This document shows, piece after piece, positions 16,446 through 27,011 of a stretch of 50,483 nucleotides of DNA (its first letter is position 1; each line of letters begins with the position of its first letter). The stretch covers positions 1-50,483 of the forward strand of contig CAMJPK010000003.1 in assembly GCA_946407675.1 (NCBI GenBank), read 5' to 3'. A model generated the notes under the pieces. It saw nothing but the letters and a program-made list of their open reading frames with translations. It was not told the origin of the DNA and made no database searches. The position numbers were made by a program, and so were the translations under genes. The stretch comes from an uncultured Clostridia bacterium. Its GTDB lineage: Bacteria > Bacillota > Clostridia > Oscillospirales > Oscillospiraceae.

Positions 16446-17620
16446 CAGATCGCCTGCTTCTCGGCCAGTGCCGCGATTTCCTCGGTGCTGAGACCCAGCA
16501 GACCGCCGTAGACGTCCTGATTGTCCTGACCGAGGGCGTGGCCGGGCCGGTACTCCAGCGCCGGGTGATTGCTCATCTTCAGCGGGTTGGCACCGAACTT
16601 CACCTTGCCGTAGCCCTCCACGTCGATGTCCACGAGGGTGCCGCGGGCGTTGACCTGCGGATTGGTGAACACGCGGTCGATGGTGTTCACGATGCCGGCG
16701 GGCACGCCGCCCTTGGTCATGATCTCGTCGATCTCGTCGCAGGTGTGATCCTTCATCCAATCCTGCACCAGGGCGTTGACCTCCTTGTAGTGCTTCTGGC
16801 GGTAGGCGGTGTCCAGATACTCGTCCTTCATAAGCTCGGGGTTGCCGATGATCTCACGGATGTACTTGAACAGGGCGGGGAAGCCGCCGTTGACGAAGAT
16901 GCGGCCGTCCTTGGCCTGATAGGTGCCGGAGGGGACGGCGGTGGGGGCGTTGGCGTCCTCGGTGGCGGCGATGATGTTCATGGCGGAATAGTTGGGGATG
17001 TGGGTGAAGAGCATGGGAACGGCGCAGTCCAGCATGCTGACGTCGATATACTGGCCTTCGCCGGTCTTCTGCCGCTCCCACAGCGCCATGAGGATGCCGT
17101 TGAGGGCAAAGAGGCCGGAGATGTGGTCCAACAGCGGCGCGCCGATGCGGGCGGGGCCTGACTGGACGGTGCCGGTGACGCTCATGACGCCGCTCATGGC
17201 CTGAATGATGGAGTCGAAGGCGGCGCGGTTTTTGTACGGGCCGGTCTGGCCGAAGCCGGAAATGGAGACCATGATCATCCGGGGATTGATCTTTTTGACC
17301 TCCTCATAGCCGAAGCCCATCTTCTCCATGGTGCCCGGGCGGAAGTTTTCCACCAGGACGTCGCTCTTCTCGATGAGCTTCCGGAGCAACTCCTTGCCCT
17401 CGTCGGAGCGGAACTGGATGGTGACGCTCTTCTTGTTGCGGTTGACGGCGGGGAAGTCCATGGGCCACATGTCGCGCATGTCGTCGCCCTTGCCGGCCTT
17501 CTCCACCTTGATGACCTCGGCGCCCATATCGCCCATCAGCATGGCGCAGTAGGGCGCGGAGATGATGCGTCCCAGATCCAGGACGCGGATGCCTTCCAGA
17601 ATACCTGCCATTTGGTGCAC
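16445..17620 (-). CDS. CaiB/BaiF family CoA-transferase
   Basis: EGIRVLDLGRIISAPYCAMLMGDMGAEVIKVEKAGKGDDMR. Confidence 0.93.
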   Translation of the reverse strand: MHQMAGILEGIRVLDLGRIISAPYCAMLMGDMGAEVIKVEKAGKGDDMRDMWPMDFPAVNRNKKSVTIQFRSDEGKELLRKLIEKSDVLVENFRPGTMEKMGFGYEEVKKINPRMIMVSISGFGQTGPYKNRAAFDSIIQAMSGVMSVTGTVQSGPARIGAPLLDHISGLFALNGILMALWERQKTGEGQYIDVSMLDCAVPMLFTHIPNYSAMNIIAATEDANAPTAVPSGTYQAKDGRIFVNGGFPALFKYIREIIGNPELMKDEYLDTAYRQKHYKEVNALVQDWMKDHTCDEIDEIMTKGGVPAGIVNTIDRVFTNPQVNARGTLVDIDVEGYGKVKFGANPLKMSNHPALEYRPGHALGQDNQDVYGGLLGLSTEEIAALAEKQAI

Positions 17621-17627
17621 CTCCTTC

Positions 17628-18497
17628 TTACTTCGCCGGCTCTTCCAGCTTGAACAGCCGCGCGCAGTTGCCGCCCAGCCACTTGTCCCTGACCTCGGGC
17701 TTCAAAGGCAGATCCCGGATCTCCTGGATGTTGCGGTCGAAGGGGAGGATCGGCCAGCTGGAGGCGTAGATGATCTTGTTCTGCAGCACGCTGTTGCCGT
17801 AGTGCAGCAGAGTGTCATAGCCGGAGTTGGGCACGCCCAGATACTTCGCGCGCACCGCGGAGGTGGCGATATAGAAGTTGGGGTGGCGCCATGCCACGCC
17901 AACCAGCTCGCTGACCCAGGGGAAGCCGGGGTTCATGGCGACGATCTTCAGCTCCGGGAAGTCGCAGGCCACCTGGTCCAGGTTGCTGGGATGGCCGGAG
18001 TACATGCTGATGGTGTCCGCGAAGCTCATGCTGCTGTGGAGGCAGACGGGAACGTCCAGCTCGCAGCACTTGGCGTAGAAGGGATACATCCGGCGGTCGG
18101 CCGCGGTGATGCGGAACTCAAAGGGGAAGAAGATGGCGCCCAGCAGGCCGAGATCCTTGATGGCGTGTTCCATCTCCCGCAGGGCCTCCATGCCCTTCAG
18201 GGGGTTGACGCCGCAGAGGCCGCGGTAGCGGGGATACTTCTTGCAGAAGTCCGCGACGAACTCGCTGGAGACCTTCTTGGTGCCGACGCTCTCGGTGTCC
18301 TGTGACGCGCAGAAGGCCAGATCGATCCCGGCGCGGTCCATGCCCTCGATCTGCTCCTCGACGGTGATGTTCACGATGTCGTGCATCTTCCGGTAGTTGG
18401 GGTAGATCTTCTCGTAGTTTTCCAGATCCTTCGGGGTGCACTTATACTCCCCGACGAACTCGTCCAGCGGGGGACGCAGATTGAAATCGATAACCAT
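17628..18497 (-). CDS. Amidohydrolase family protein (amidohydrolase_2 / ACMSD-like)
   Basis: MDRAGIDLAFCASQDTESVG...CGVNPLKGMEALREMEHAIKDLGLLGAIFFPFEFRI...CLHSSMSF. Confidence 0.82.
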   Translation of the reverse strand: MVIDFNLRPPLDEFVGEYKCTPKDLENYEKIYPNYRKMHDIVNITVEEQIEGMDRAGIDLAFCASQDTESVGTKKVSSEFVADFCKKYPRYRGLCGVNPLKGMEALREMEHAIKDLGLLGAIFFPFEFRITAADRRMYPFYAKCCELDVPVCLHSSMSFADTISMYSGHPSNLDQVACDFPELKIVAMNPGFPWVSELVGVAWRHPNFYIATSAVRAKYLGVPNSGYDTLLHYGNSVLQNKIIYASSWPILPFDRNIQEIRDLPLKPEVRDKWLGGNCARLFKLEEPAK

Positions 18498-18526
18498 GGA
18501 TTTCAGCCCTTTCTATAATTATTTGA

Positions 18527-19486
18527 TTATAAACCGTTGATCTCTTTGGCAAAGTGGCAGGCGATGGTGTGGCCAGGGGTGATCTCCTCCAGCTTCGGGG
18601 TCTTCTGGAAGCAGATCTCCTTCGCGTAGGGGCAGCGCTGGGCGAAGCGGCACTTCTTGCCCACATTGATGGGGGAGGTGATCTCGCCCTTCAGGAGGAT
18701 CCGCTGCCGCTGCACCAGCTTGGGCTGGGGGATGGCGGACAGCAGCGCCTTGGTGTAGGGGTGATAGTTGTGGACGAACAGCTCCTTGGCGGGGCACTTC
18801 TCCACCAGCATGCCCAGATACATGACGCAGATGTCGTCGGAGATGTGCTTGACGACGGAGAGGTCGTGGGTGATGAACATATAGGTCAGCCCCAGCTGAT
18901 CCTGCAGATCCATCAAAAGGTTGAGGATCTGCGCCTGGATGGACACGTCCAGCGCCGAGACCGGCTCGTCGCAGACGATGAACTTGGGGTTGATGGCCAG
19001 CGCCCGGGCGATGCCGATGCGCTGCCGGCGTCCGCCGTCCAGCTCGTGGGGATACTTCGTGGCCATGTTGTCCGCGAGGCCGACGGTCTCCATCAGCTCG
19101 TGGACCCTGGCCTCATAGTCGCTCTTGGCGTCGAAGACCTTGTAGATCTTCAGCGGCTCGCCGATGATCCCGGCTACGGTCATACGGGGGTTGATGGAGG
19201 AGAAGGGATCCTGAAAGACCATCTGCATCTCCCGGCGCAGCTCGTGGAGCTGTTTGGGATCGACGACGGAGATGTCCCGCCCGTCGAAGAGGATCTTTCC
19301 GGATGTGGGATCCAGCAGGTGCAGCACGGTGCGGCCCAGCGTACTCTTGCCGCAGCCGCTCTCACCGACGACGCCCAGGGTCTTGCCCTTTTCCAGCGTG
19401 AAGCTGACGCCGTCCACCGCGTGCAGGACGCCCCGCGGCGTGTTGAAGTATTTTTTCAGCTTTTTGACTTCCAGCAATGAATCCAT
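18527..19486 (-). CDS. Oligopeptide/dipeptide-type ABC transporter ATP-binding protein (DppF/OppF-like)
   Basis: Walker A GESGCGKSTLGRTVL, LDGGRRQRIGIARALAINPKFIVCDEPVSALDVS. Confidence 0.93.
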   Translation of the reverse strand: MDSLLEVKKLKKYFNTPRGVLHAVDGVSFTLEKGKTLGVVGESGCGKSTLGRTVLHLLDPTSGKILFDGRDISVVDPKQLHELRREMQMVFQDPFSSINPRMTVAGIIGEPLKIYKVFDAKSDYEARVHELMETVGLADNMATKYPHELDGGRRQRIGIARALAINPKFIVCDEPVSALDVSIQAQILNLLMDLQDQLGLTYMFITHDLSVVKHISDDICVMYLGMLVEKCPAKELFVHNYHPYTKALLSAIPQPKLVQRQRILLKGEITSPINVGKKCRFAQRCPYAKEICFQKTPKLEEITPGHTIACHFAKEINGL

Positions 19487-19497
19487 GTCGCCCCTCC

Positions 19498-20481
19498 TTA
19501 CGCCTTCTGCGCTCCGCCGTCGCCGGCGCGGGGGCAGAGGACCATGTGTGTGTCGGACAGATGAACCGGCTTCGGGCGCTCTGATGCGCAGCGCTCCGTG
19601 GCGTAGGGGCAGCGGGGGTGGAATTTGCAGCCGGTGGGCAGATCCGTCGGGGACGGCATCAGACCCTTGATGACGTGCAGCCGGTCCACGTCCTCGTCCA
19701 GATCGGGGATGGAGGCGAACAGACCCTCGGTGTAGGGGTGGCGGTGGTCGGTGAAGATGTCCTTCAGCGTGCCGCTCTCCACCACCTCGCCGGCGTAGAT
19801 GACCGCGACCTTGTCGCAGATCTCCGCCACGACGCCCAGGTCGTGGGTGATCATGATGAGCGAGGTCTTCAGATCCTCCTTGAGCTTGCGCATGAGATCC
19901 AGCACCTGCGCCTGGATCGTCACATCCAGCGCGGTGGTGGGCTCGTCCGCGATCAGCAGCTCCGGGTTGCAGGCCAGCGCGATGGCGATGACCACGCGCT
20001 GCTTCATGCCGCCGGAGAACTGGTGGGGATACTCGCTGCAGCGGGCGCCGGGGATACCGACCATTTCCAGCATCTCCATGGCGCGTGCCATGGCCTGCTT
20101 CTTGCTCATCTTGTTGTGCAGCAGCACCACCTCGGCGATCTGATCGCCCACGGTGAGAACCGGGTTCAGCGAGGTCATGGGATCCTGAAAGATCATGGTG
20201 ATCTTCTCGCCGCGGATCTTGCGCATCTCCGCCTCGCTGGCCTTGAGAAGGTCCTTGCCCTGAAAGATGATCTCTCCGTTCAGTACCCGGCCGGGAGGAT
20301 TGGGAACAAGCCCCATGATGCCGAGGGCGGTGGTGGTCTTTCCGGCGCCGGTCTCACCGACAAAGCCGATGACCTCCTGGGGCGCCAGATCAAAGGAGAG
20401 CCCGTTGACGGCGCAGGCCTCTTCGCCGTCGGTGAAATAATGGATCACGAGGTCTTTGACCTCCAGCAGTATTTCGCTCAT
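19498..20481 (-). CDS. Oligopeptide/dipeptide-type ABC transporter ATP-binding protein (DppD/OppD-like)
   Basis: GETGAGKTTTALGIMGL, FSGGMKQRVVIAIALACNPELLIADEPTTALDVT. Confidence 0.93.
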   Translation of the reverse strand: MSEILLEVKDLVIHYFTDGEEACAVNGLSFDLAPQEVIGFVGETGAGKTTTALGIMGLVPNPPGRVLNGEIIFQGKDLLKASEAEMRKIRGEKITMIFQDPMTSLNPVLTVGDQIAEVVLLHNKMSKKQAMARAMEMLEMVGIPGARCSEYPHQFSGGMKQRVVIAIALACNPELLIADEPTTALDVTIQAQVLDLMRKLKEDLKTSLIMITHDLGVVAEICDKVAVIYAGEVVESGTLKDIFTDHRHPYTEGLFASIPDLDEDVDRLHVIKGLMPSPTDLPTGCKFHPRCPYATERCASERPKPVHLSDTHMVLCPRAGDGGAQKA

Positions 20482-20493
20482 GCTGCGCCCTCC

Positions 20494-21372
20494 TCAGTTC
20501 TTCAGTCTCGGATCCAGCGCGTCGCGCAGCCCGTCGCCGAGGATGTTCAGCGCATAGACCACAAGCATGATCGCAAGACCCGGGAAAATCGTCATCGGCC
20601 AGAACTGGCGGATGAAGTTGCGCCCCGTGGACAGGAGCGAGCCCCATTCCGGCGTGGGCGGCTGGATGCCGAGGCCGAGGAAGCTCAGCGTGGCAGCGGA
20701 CATGATGGCGTTGCCGACGCCCAGCGTGGCCTGCACCAGCAGCGGCGCGAAGGCGTTGGGGAGGATGTGCAGGACGATGGTGCGGAAGCTGGACGCGCCG
20801 ATGGAACTGGCCGCCTCGATGAACTCCTGATCCTTGACCGTCAGCACCGAGGCGCGCATGATGCGGGCGTACTGGGGCATAGAGGAAAGTCCGACGGCGA
20901 TCATCAGGTTCCGGGTGCCGGAGCCCAGCGCCGAGGTGATGGCGATGGCCATCAGCAGGCTGGGGATGGCCATGAAAATGTCCATGAAGCGCATGATGAT
21001 GTTGTCAAGCTTGGGGTAGAAGGCCGCGATGGCGCCCAGCGTGCCGCCCACCACCACCGCGATGCTCACGGCGATGAGGCCGACCTGCAGGGAGATGCGG
21101 GAGCCGTAGATCACGCGGCTGAAGATGTCGCGGCCCAGGTTGTCGGTGCCGAAGGGGTGGGCGAGGCAGGGATAGACGAACTTGTTCTCCAGATCCTGCG
21201 CCGTGTAGTCATAGGGGGCGACCAGCGGCGCGAAGACGGCGCAGAGCACCATGAGGATCAGGACGACCAGCGCAATCATCGCCATCCGGTTTTTCCGGAG
21301 CCGGCGCCAGGCCTCCGCCCAGAGGCCGTTCTTTTTCTCTTTCGTGTTATTCTTCATCGGCATCTTCCTCAT
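20494..21372 (-). CDS. ABC transporter permease (DppC-like)
   Basis: HPFGTDNLGRDIFSRVIYGSRISLQVGL...EFIEAASSIGASSFRTIVLHILPNAFAP. Confidence 0.93.
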   Translation of the reverse strand: MRKMPMKNNTKEKKNGLWAEAWRRLRKNRMAMIALVVLILMVLCAVFAPLVAPYDYTAQDLENKFVYPCLAHPFGTDNLGRDIFSRVIYGSRISLQVGLIAVSIAVVVGGTLGAIAAFYPKLDNIIMRFMDIFMAIPSLLMAIAITSALGSGTRNLMIAVGLSSMPQYARIMRASVLTVKDQEFIEAASSIGASSFRTIVLHILPNAFAPLLVQATLGVGNAIMSAATLSFLGLGIQPPTPEWGSLLSTGRNFIRQFWPMTIFPGLAIMLVVYALNILGDGLRDALDPRLKN

Positions 21373-22345
21373 CCTCGTCCTCGCTCTCGTCGTCGTCGGC
21401 TTTCTTCTTCACGCCCTTGTAGGTGGACTTGATCCGGGGGTCGATGAAGCTGTAGAGAATGTCGACGAGCAGATTGATGACTGTACAAATGGCGGCGATG
21501 AAGATCACCGCGCCCATCACACAGGGGTAGTCCTTTTTATTGATGCTGTCCACCAGAAGCTTGCCGATGCCGTTGATGGCGAAGATGTTTTCGCAGAGAA
21601 CGGCGCCGGCCATCAGCGAGCCGAACTGGACGCCGATGACGGTGATGATGGGGATCAGCGCGTTGCGGAACTCATGGCGCATGATGACCTTGAATTCGAT
21701 CTGGCCCTTGGAGCGGGCGGTGCGGACATAGTCCTGGCGGATGACGTCCAGCATGCTGGAGCGGGTCATGCGCATGATGATGCCGGCCACCGCGGTGCCC
21801 AGCGTGATCGTGGGCATGATCCAGCTTTTCCAGTTGCCCTTAACCACGGTGGAGGGCAGCCAGCCCAGCCCCACCGCGAAGGCGAGGATCAGCAGCAGGC
21901 CCAGCCAGAACGGCGGCATCGAGACGCCGATGAGGGCGACGCCTGTGGCGACGGTGTCCGCCATTTTGTACTGCTTGACGGCGGAGATGATGCCGGTCAC
22001 CACGCCGATGAGCGTCGCCAGTACGATGGCCAGCAGCGACAGCTTCAGCGTGTTGGGCAGGCGGGTGAGGATCTCCGTCATGACGGGCCGCCTCGTGCGG
22101 TAGGACATGCCCAGGTCAAAATGCAGCACCAGGTTCTTCAGATAGCGCCCCAGCTGCACGAGAAAGGGCTGGTCAAGACCCAGCTCCGCGTCCAGAGCAG
22201 CGATGGTCTCAGGGGTGGCGCTGTCACCTAAAAGGATCGCGGAAGTGTTGCCCGGCGCGATGTAGATCAGGGAAAAGACGATGACGATGGCTCCGAGCAG
22301 GATCGGGATCATCCAGAGGATTCGTTTGCAAAGATATTTAAGCAC
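21347..22345 (-). CDS. ABC transporter permease (DppB-like), acidic C-terminal tail
   Basis: MLKYLCKRILWMIPILLGAIVIVFSLIYIAPGN...DYVRTARSKGQIEFKVIMRHEFRNALIP; ends KKKADDDESEDEDEEDADEE. Confidence 0.92.
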   Translation of the reverse strand: MLKYLCKRILWMIPILLGAIVIVFSLIYIAPGNTSAILLGDSATPETIAALDAELGLDQPFLVQLGRYLKNLVLHFDLGMSYRTRRPVMTEILTRLPNTLKLSLLAIVLATLIGVVTGIISAVKQYKMADTVATGVALIGVSMPPFWLGLLLILAFAVGLGWLPSTVVKGNWKSWIMPTITLGTAVAGIIMRMTRSSMLDVIRQDYVRTARSKGQIEFKVIMRHEFRNALIPIITVIGVQFGSLMAGAVLCENIFAINGIGKLLVDSINKKDYPCVMGAVIFIAAICTVINLLVDILYSFIDPRIKSTYKGVKKKADDDESEDEDEEDADEE

Positions 22346-22479
22346 TTGGCTCCTCCTCTCAGCGAGGCCCGGCAGGCCTCAGGGAATGCTAAGCTCTTCG
22401 CGGCTTAGTTCGTCAATGGCTCGGCCGCAAGGGCCGAGCCACTGGCAATCGGATTAATTGTTTCCGGGGCTTCGGGCGC

Positions 22480-24099
22480 TTATTCGAAGTAGCAGTACTT
22501 GAAGCGGGCGCACTCGAAGGAGCCGTTGTGATAGTTCTGGAGCTCGCGGCTCACGCCGGTGAGCTGCTGCTTGTCATAGGTGGGCAGCCAGGGCACTTCC
22601 TCGGCCAGAATGTCGAAGCACTGCTTGTACAGCGCCCAGCGCTCGGTCTGGTCGATGGTGGCGACGGCCTTGTCCAGAATGGCGTCGTACTCGGTGTTGC
22701 GATAGCCCGCAGTGTTCATGCCGCCGGACATGCGGGAGTCGAAGTTGCGGAGGATCTTCTCGGCCTCAACGGTGGTGCAGGTGGCGCCGAGGATGAAGAT
22801 GCCCTGCAGGGTGTTGCTGTCGATCAGGGTGGAGTAGGCGCCCATCTCGAGGGTGACGATGTTGGTCTTGATGCCGACCTTCTTCAGATACTCCTGAATG
22901 GCCTCGCAGAAGGCGATGCGCTCGGGGTCGCTGTTGGTGGTGAGGTCGCACTCAAAGCCGTCGGGATAGCCGGCCTGCTTCAGCAGCTCGACCGCCTTGT
23001 CGGGATCGTAGGTGATGAGATCCATCTTGGAATAGCCGTCGACCTCCGGGTCGACCATGCTGGTGGCGAGGGTGTGCATGCCGCCGTAGGCCGCCTCATA
23101 GCAGGCGGGAACGTCGATGGCATAGGCCACGGCCTGGCGCACGGTGGGATTGTCAAACGGCGCGTACAGGCAGGTGAAGCCGATGTAGTTGGTGTTGTGC
23201 GCCGGGCTCTTCTCGATGCGGGTGGTGGCGCCGTTGGCAATGCGGTCGACGTCGATGACGGAAAGCTCGAAGGCAACGTCAAGCTCGCCGGTCTCCAGCA
23301 TGATGGCGCGGTTGGTGGGCTCGGGAATGACGATCATGTTCAGATACTTGATCGCCGGCTCGCCGCCCCAGTAATCGGGGAACGCTTCAAACTCGACGCG
23401 ATCGCCGGAGACGAAGTTCTTTACCTTGTAGGGGCCGGTGCCGTTGGGATTGGCCATGTAGTCGCCGCCGGTCTCCTCAAAGGTCTTCTTGCAGGAGATG
23501 GCGGTGAGGGGCCACTCCAGCCAGGCGATCTGCGGGGTGTAGGTGTCGGTAAGGGCCATGCGGTAGGTGTACTTGTCGACGACCTCGCTGTTCTCCAGAT
23601 CCACATGGGTCAGCGCGATGCTGGCGGCGCCCATGTCATGGGCACGGGCGATGGAGAAGGCCACGTCCTCGGCGGTGAGCTCGTCGCCGCTGTGGAACTT
23701 GACGCCCTGGCGGATGTGGAAGAGGATGTGGGTGTCGTCCTCCCAGTCCCAGCTCTCCGCGAGACCGCCGGTGATGTTGCCGTCGATGTCGCGGGCAACC
23801 AGGGTCTCATAGACCTGGGTCTTGACGCGCTGGATGTGCTGGCTGTTGTTGTCGTTGGGGTCCAGGTTCATGGGGTCTGCGATGATGCCGACGTTCAGCG
23901 TGTCGCGGCTGGACGCGTGGGTGCCGACCTCGTTGGAGCCCGCGGAGCTCGGCTGGGTCCCGGTCTGGGTGCCCGTCTGGGTTCCGGTCTGGGTGCCCGT
24001 CTGGGTTCCGGTCTGGGCTCCGGTGTTGCCGCCGCTGCCGCAGGCGGCCAGAGCCAGAACCATGACCAGAGCAAGGAGCAGTGCAATCAGCTTTTTCAT
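22480..24099 (-). CDS. ABC transporter substrate-binding lipoprotein, family 5
   Basis: MKKLIALLLALVMVLALAACGSGG lipobox; HIRQGVKFHSGDELTAEDVAFSIARA. Confidence 0.93.
   Translation of the reverse strand: MKKLIALLLALVMVLALAACGSGGNTGAQTGTQTGTQTGTQTGTQTGTQPSSAGSNEVGTHASSRDTLNVGIIADPMNLDPNDNNSQHIQRVKTQVYETLVARDIDGNITGGLAESWDWEDDTHILFHIRQGVKFHSGDELTAEDVAFSIARAHDMGAASIALTHVDLENSEVVDKYTYRMALTDTYTPQIAWLEWPLTAISCKKTFEETGGDYMANPNGTGPYKVKNFVSGDRVEFEAFPDYWGGEPAIKYLNMIVIPEPTNRAIMLETGELDVAFELSVIDVDRIANGATTRIEKSPAHNTNYIGFTCLYAPFDNPTVRQAVAYAIDVPACYEAAYGGMHTLATSMVDPEVDGYSKMDLITYDPDKAVELLKQAGYPDGFECDLTTNSDPERIAFCEAIQEYLKKVGIKTNIVTLEMGAYSTLIDSNTLQGIFILGATCTTVEAEKILRNFDSRMSGGMNTAGYRNTEYDAILDKAVATIDQTERWALYKQCFDILAEEVPWLPTYDKQQLTGVSRELQNYHNGSFECARFKYCYFE
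23956..24021. repeat. Intragenic 12/24-bp tandem repeat encoding (TGTQ)n
   Basis: ggtctgggtgcccgtctgggttcc repeats; protein TGAQTGTQTGTQTGTQTGTQTGTQ. Confidence 0.9.
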
Positions 24100-24531
24100 G
24101 TTTGTCATTTCCTCCTTAAAAAATTTGTTGTCGTGTGAAATGAACGATATGTCGTATGAAACGGTAAATCCTGTGTCGCTTGCCACCTCCTGCTGAAATA
24201 ATGCTCGTTAAGCTCCCGAAAGGGAACGGATTTTGCAAATATACTAGGATTTGCAAAGCAACGCTTTCAAGATTCGTACTTTTTTCACAATATTAATAGC
24301 ATGGAACGCGGCGCGGAATCAATCGGTTTATCGGATTGCGTAATTCAGTTCATCAATCAGTTCATAAATCTGTTAATTCAATTCATATAATAATCATAGC
24401 CGCCGGCCGCATGGAAGCGCGCCCCGGCGCGTCCGTTGTTCGGCATGGGCATATCTTATGTGAAAATGCGCTGCATGTCCAATATCCCATAGGAATACCC
24501 AATAATAGAAATACGCTATAGCAACAATAAA

Positions 24532-24573
24532 ACCGCAGGAACCGAAGTCCCGGAGAACTTCGGTTCCTGCGGT
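24532..24573. terminator. Strong hairpin between the SBP promoter region and the LysR gene
   Basis: ACCGCAGGAACCGAAGT...ACTTCGGTTCCTGCGGT. Confidence 0.7.
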
Positions 24574-24644
24574 CGTTTTCTGTTGCCTATGGAAAACGCA
24601 CATGGGATATGCCCGCGGGAAACGGGGCGGGGTGGGACGGCTTC

Positions 24645-25529
24645 TTACGGTTCGGCATTGAGTACCTTGTAGAAATCCATTGCGGTGCGGGTCTTCTTCC
24701 TGTTCGGCCAGAGGATCACGGTCTTGACCGAGGTGTTTTCATTGTTCAGCGGCACCATGGCCATGACGCTGTCGGAGCCCTGCAGGTTGCAGATCTCCGT
24801 CATGCTGGAGCGGGTGACCAGCACGACGCAGTTGTTGTGGCTGATGTGATACATGAGCTGGCAGCGGTAGCACTCCTGCACCACCTTGGGTTCGAAGCCG
24901 CCCACCTTGCGGAGCAGCTCATCGCCCAGCACGCGCATGGATGAGCCGGCGGGCAGCACCACGAACTGCTCGTCCCGCAGCTCCTGTAAGGAGACGCTCT
25001 CCCGCTTCGCGAGGGGGTGGTTGCGGCTCATGGCCGCCATGACCGGCTCCTCGGTCAGCAGGGTGTACTCGGTCTTGACGTCCTCCAGCCGCAGGAAGCT
25101 GGCCAGCAGGATGTCGCAGTCGGAGGCCTTCAGCGCGCTGGGGATGTCCCGGTGGGAGATCTCGATGCGGCGGAGAAAGACGTCCGGATACTGCCGCTGA
25201 AACTCCAGAAAGCGGCTTTCGTTGCCGGTCTTGGTGCAGGAATAGACCGTGAGGATGCGGTTTTCCGCGTGGGCATAGGCGGAGATCTCCGCCGTGGCGT
25301 TGTCCACCTCCAGCAGAATGCGCTCCACATAGCCCTTGAAGATCTCGCCGCACTCGTTGAGGTATAAGCGGCGGCCGACGCGGTCGAATAAGGGCGCGCC
25401 CAGCTCATTTTCCAGCCGGCTCAGGTTGGCGCTCAGCGCCGGCTGGGAGATGTTCAGCACCTCCGCGGCCTTTGTCAGATGGTTGAGTTCCGCAATGGTT
25501 TGAAAATTCCGAAGCTGCGCGATGTCCAT
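24645..25529 (-). CDS. LysR family transcriptional regulator
   Basis: MDIAQLRNFQTIAELNHLTKAAEVLNISQPALSANLSRLENELGAPLFDRVGRRLYLNECG. Confidence 0.95.
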   Translation of the reverse strand: MDIAQLRNFQTIAELNHLTKAAEVLNISQPALSANLSRLENELGAPLFDRVGRRLYLNECGEIFKGYVERILLEVDNATAEISAYAHAENRILTVYSCTKTGNESRFLEFQRQYPDVFLRRIEISHRDIPSALKASDCDILLASFLRLEDVKTEYTLLTEEPVMAAMSRNHPLAKRESVSLQELRDEQFVVLPAGSSMRVLGDELLRKVGGFEPKVVQECYRCQLMYHISHNNCVVLVTRSSMTEICNLQGSDSVMAMVPLNNENTSVKTVILWPNRKKTRTAMDFYKVLNAEP

Positions 25530-25745
25530 AGCCTGCTCCTTTCGCCTGAGTTCGCCAGGTGTCCTGTGTTTTCACCCCCATTATACCGTCTGCTCCGACA
25601 AAAAACAAGCGAGAAAATCTCCCGCCCCCGCAACTCATAAACGCCGTCAATCAACTGAAAACGAAGTTCGATTGATACCCGGCGCGGCGCTATGCTATTT
25701 TTTAAAGAGTAAACGGAGAACTACGCTTTTTTGCAGGAGGGAGCC

Positions 25746-27008
25746 ATGGGAAACACTGCGATCGTCGGCTTCGGCGGCGCCGGATATCACGCCGCGCGGG
25801 CGCTCCGGGAGGCGGATCCGGACGCGGAGATCCACGTCTACACGGACAGCCCGGACGCGCCTTATAACCCGATGCTGACGACTTATTACGTGGCGGGGCG
25901 GATCGACCGGGAGACCATGATGCCCTATGGCCCGGCGGAGGAGATCGCCGCGAAGCTGGGGCTTTGTCTCCACCGGGAGCGGGTGCTGCGCCTGCGGGCG
26001 CGGGAGCGGACGCTGGTGACGGCGTCCGGGGAGGAGCGGCGCTATGACGACATCGTCCTCGCCACCGGCTCCCATCCCCTCGTCCCGCCCATCGAAGGCC
26101 TGAGCGCCGACTGCGGCGCGGTCTACGTGATGCGCACCCCGGCGGACGCGGACCGGCTTCTGGCGCGGATCCGGGAAGGGATCTCCTCGGCGCTGGTGAT
26201 CGGCGCTTCCTGGGTGGGGATCAAGGTGGTGGAGGCGCTCTGCGCCCACGGCGTCCCCACGACGCTGGCGGACATGGCGCCCCGGATCTTTCCCACCGCG
26301 ACGCTCCCGCCCGTTGCGGAGGAGATCCACCGGCGGCTGGAAGCGCAGGGGATCGCCCTGCGCTTCGGCAGCGGGATCGCTTCCATCGTCCCGTCCGGCG
26401 GCGGCCTCGTCAGCACCTTCTCCGACGGCGCGTCGCTGCGGACGGACGTAGTGGCGCTCTGCCTCGGCCTGCGCCCCACGGTGGACATTGTTGACCCGGC
26501 GGAATTCGGGATGGGGAAGGGGCTGCGGGTGGATCTGCGGATGCGCACCGGCGTTCCTCACATCTATGCCGTGGGCGACTGCTGCGAGGCCTATGAGATG
26601 ATCACACGCCAGAGCATGAACGTGAACCTCTGGGCCAACGCCTTTGAGCAGGGCGAGGTGGCAGGCCGGAACATCGCCGGCGTTCCGGCGCAGTTTGGCG
26701 GAAACTTCATCCACAACATCACCCATTTCCTCGGCATGGATTTCGTGGGGCTGGGCGACAACCGCAGCGAGGGGCGCACGGTCTCCTACCGCCACCCGAC
26801 GGAGGGCTGGCAGCTTTACGCCGTCTTGACGGGCAGCGGCATCGGCTGCATCAATCTGCTGGACAACCACGCGGCGTCCGGCCCGGCGAAGGCGGCGCTC
26901 ATCAAGCGCCTGACCGCCCCGGGCACGGAGATCGGCCCGGCGGCCCGGCTTGCCCTGCGGGAGAGCGGGCTGCCTGCGGACATCATTGCGGAGATCGGAG
27001 GATACTGA
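25746..27008 (+). CDS. FAD-dependent NAD(P)/disulfide oxidoreductase
   Basis: TAIVGFGGAGYHAARALREADPDAEIHVYTDSP...YDDIVLATGSHPLVPPIEGL...HIYAVGDCCEAYEMITRQ. Confidence 0.9.
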   Translation: MGNTAIVGFGGAGYHAARALREADPDAEIHVYTDSPDAPYNPMLTTYYVAGRIDRETMMPYGPAEEIAAKLGLCLHRERVLRLRARERTLVTASGEERRYDDIVLATGSHPLVPPIEGLSADCGAVYVMRTPADADRLLARIREGISSALVIGASWVGIKVVEALCAHGVPTTLADMAPRIFPTATLPPVAEEIHRRLEAQGIALRFGSGIASIVPSGGGLVSTFSDGASLRTDVVALCLGLRPTVDIVDPAEFGMGKGLRVDLRMRTGVPHIYAVGDCCEAYEMITRQSMNVNLWANAFEQGEVAGRNIAGVPAQFGGNFIHNITHFLGMDFVGLGDNRSEGRTVSYRHPTEGWQLYAVLTGSGIGCINLLDNHAASGPAKAALIKRLTAPGTEIGPAARLALRESGLPADIIAEIGGY

Positions 27009-27011
27009 GCT

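Noticed and set aside
14790-16511. 573-aa plus-strand ORF
   Set aside because: Antisense shadow of RidA and MalY genes.
19618-21432. 604-aa plus-strand ORF
   Set aside because: Antisense shadow of the Dpp-type ABC genes, extremely His/Arg/Gly-rich.
22528-24138. 536-aa plus-strand ORF
   Set aside because: Antisense shadow of the substrate-binding protein gene.
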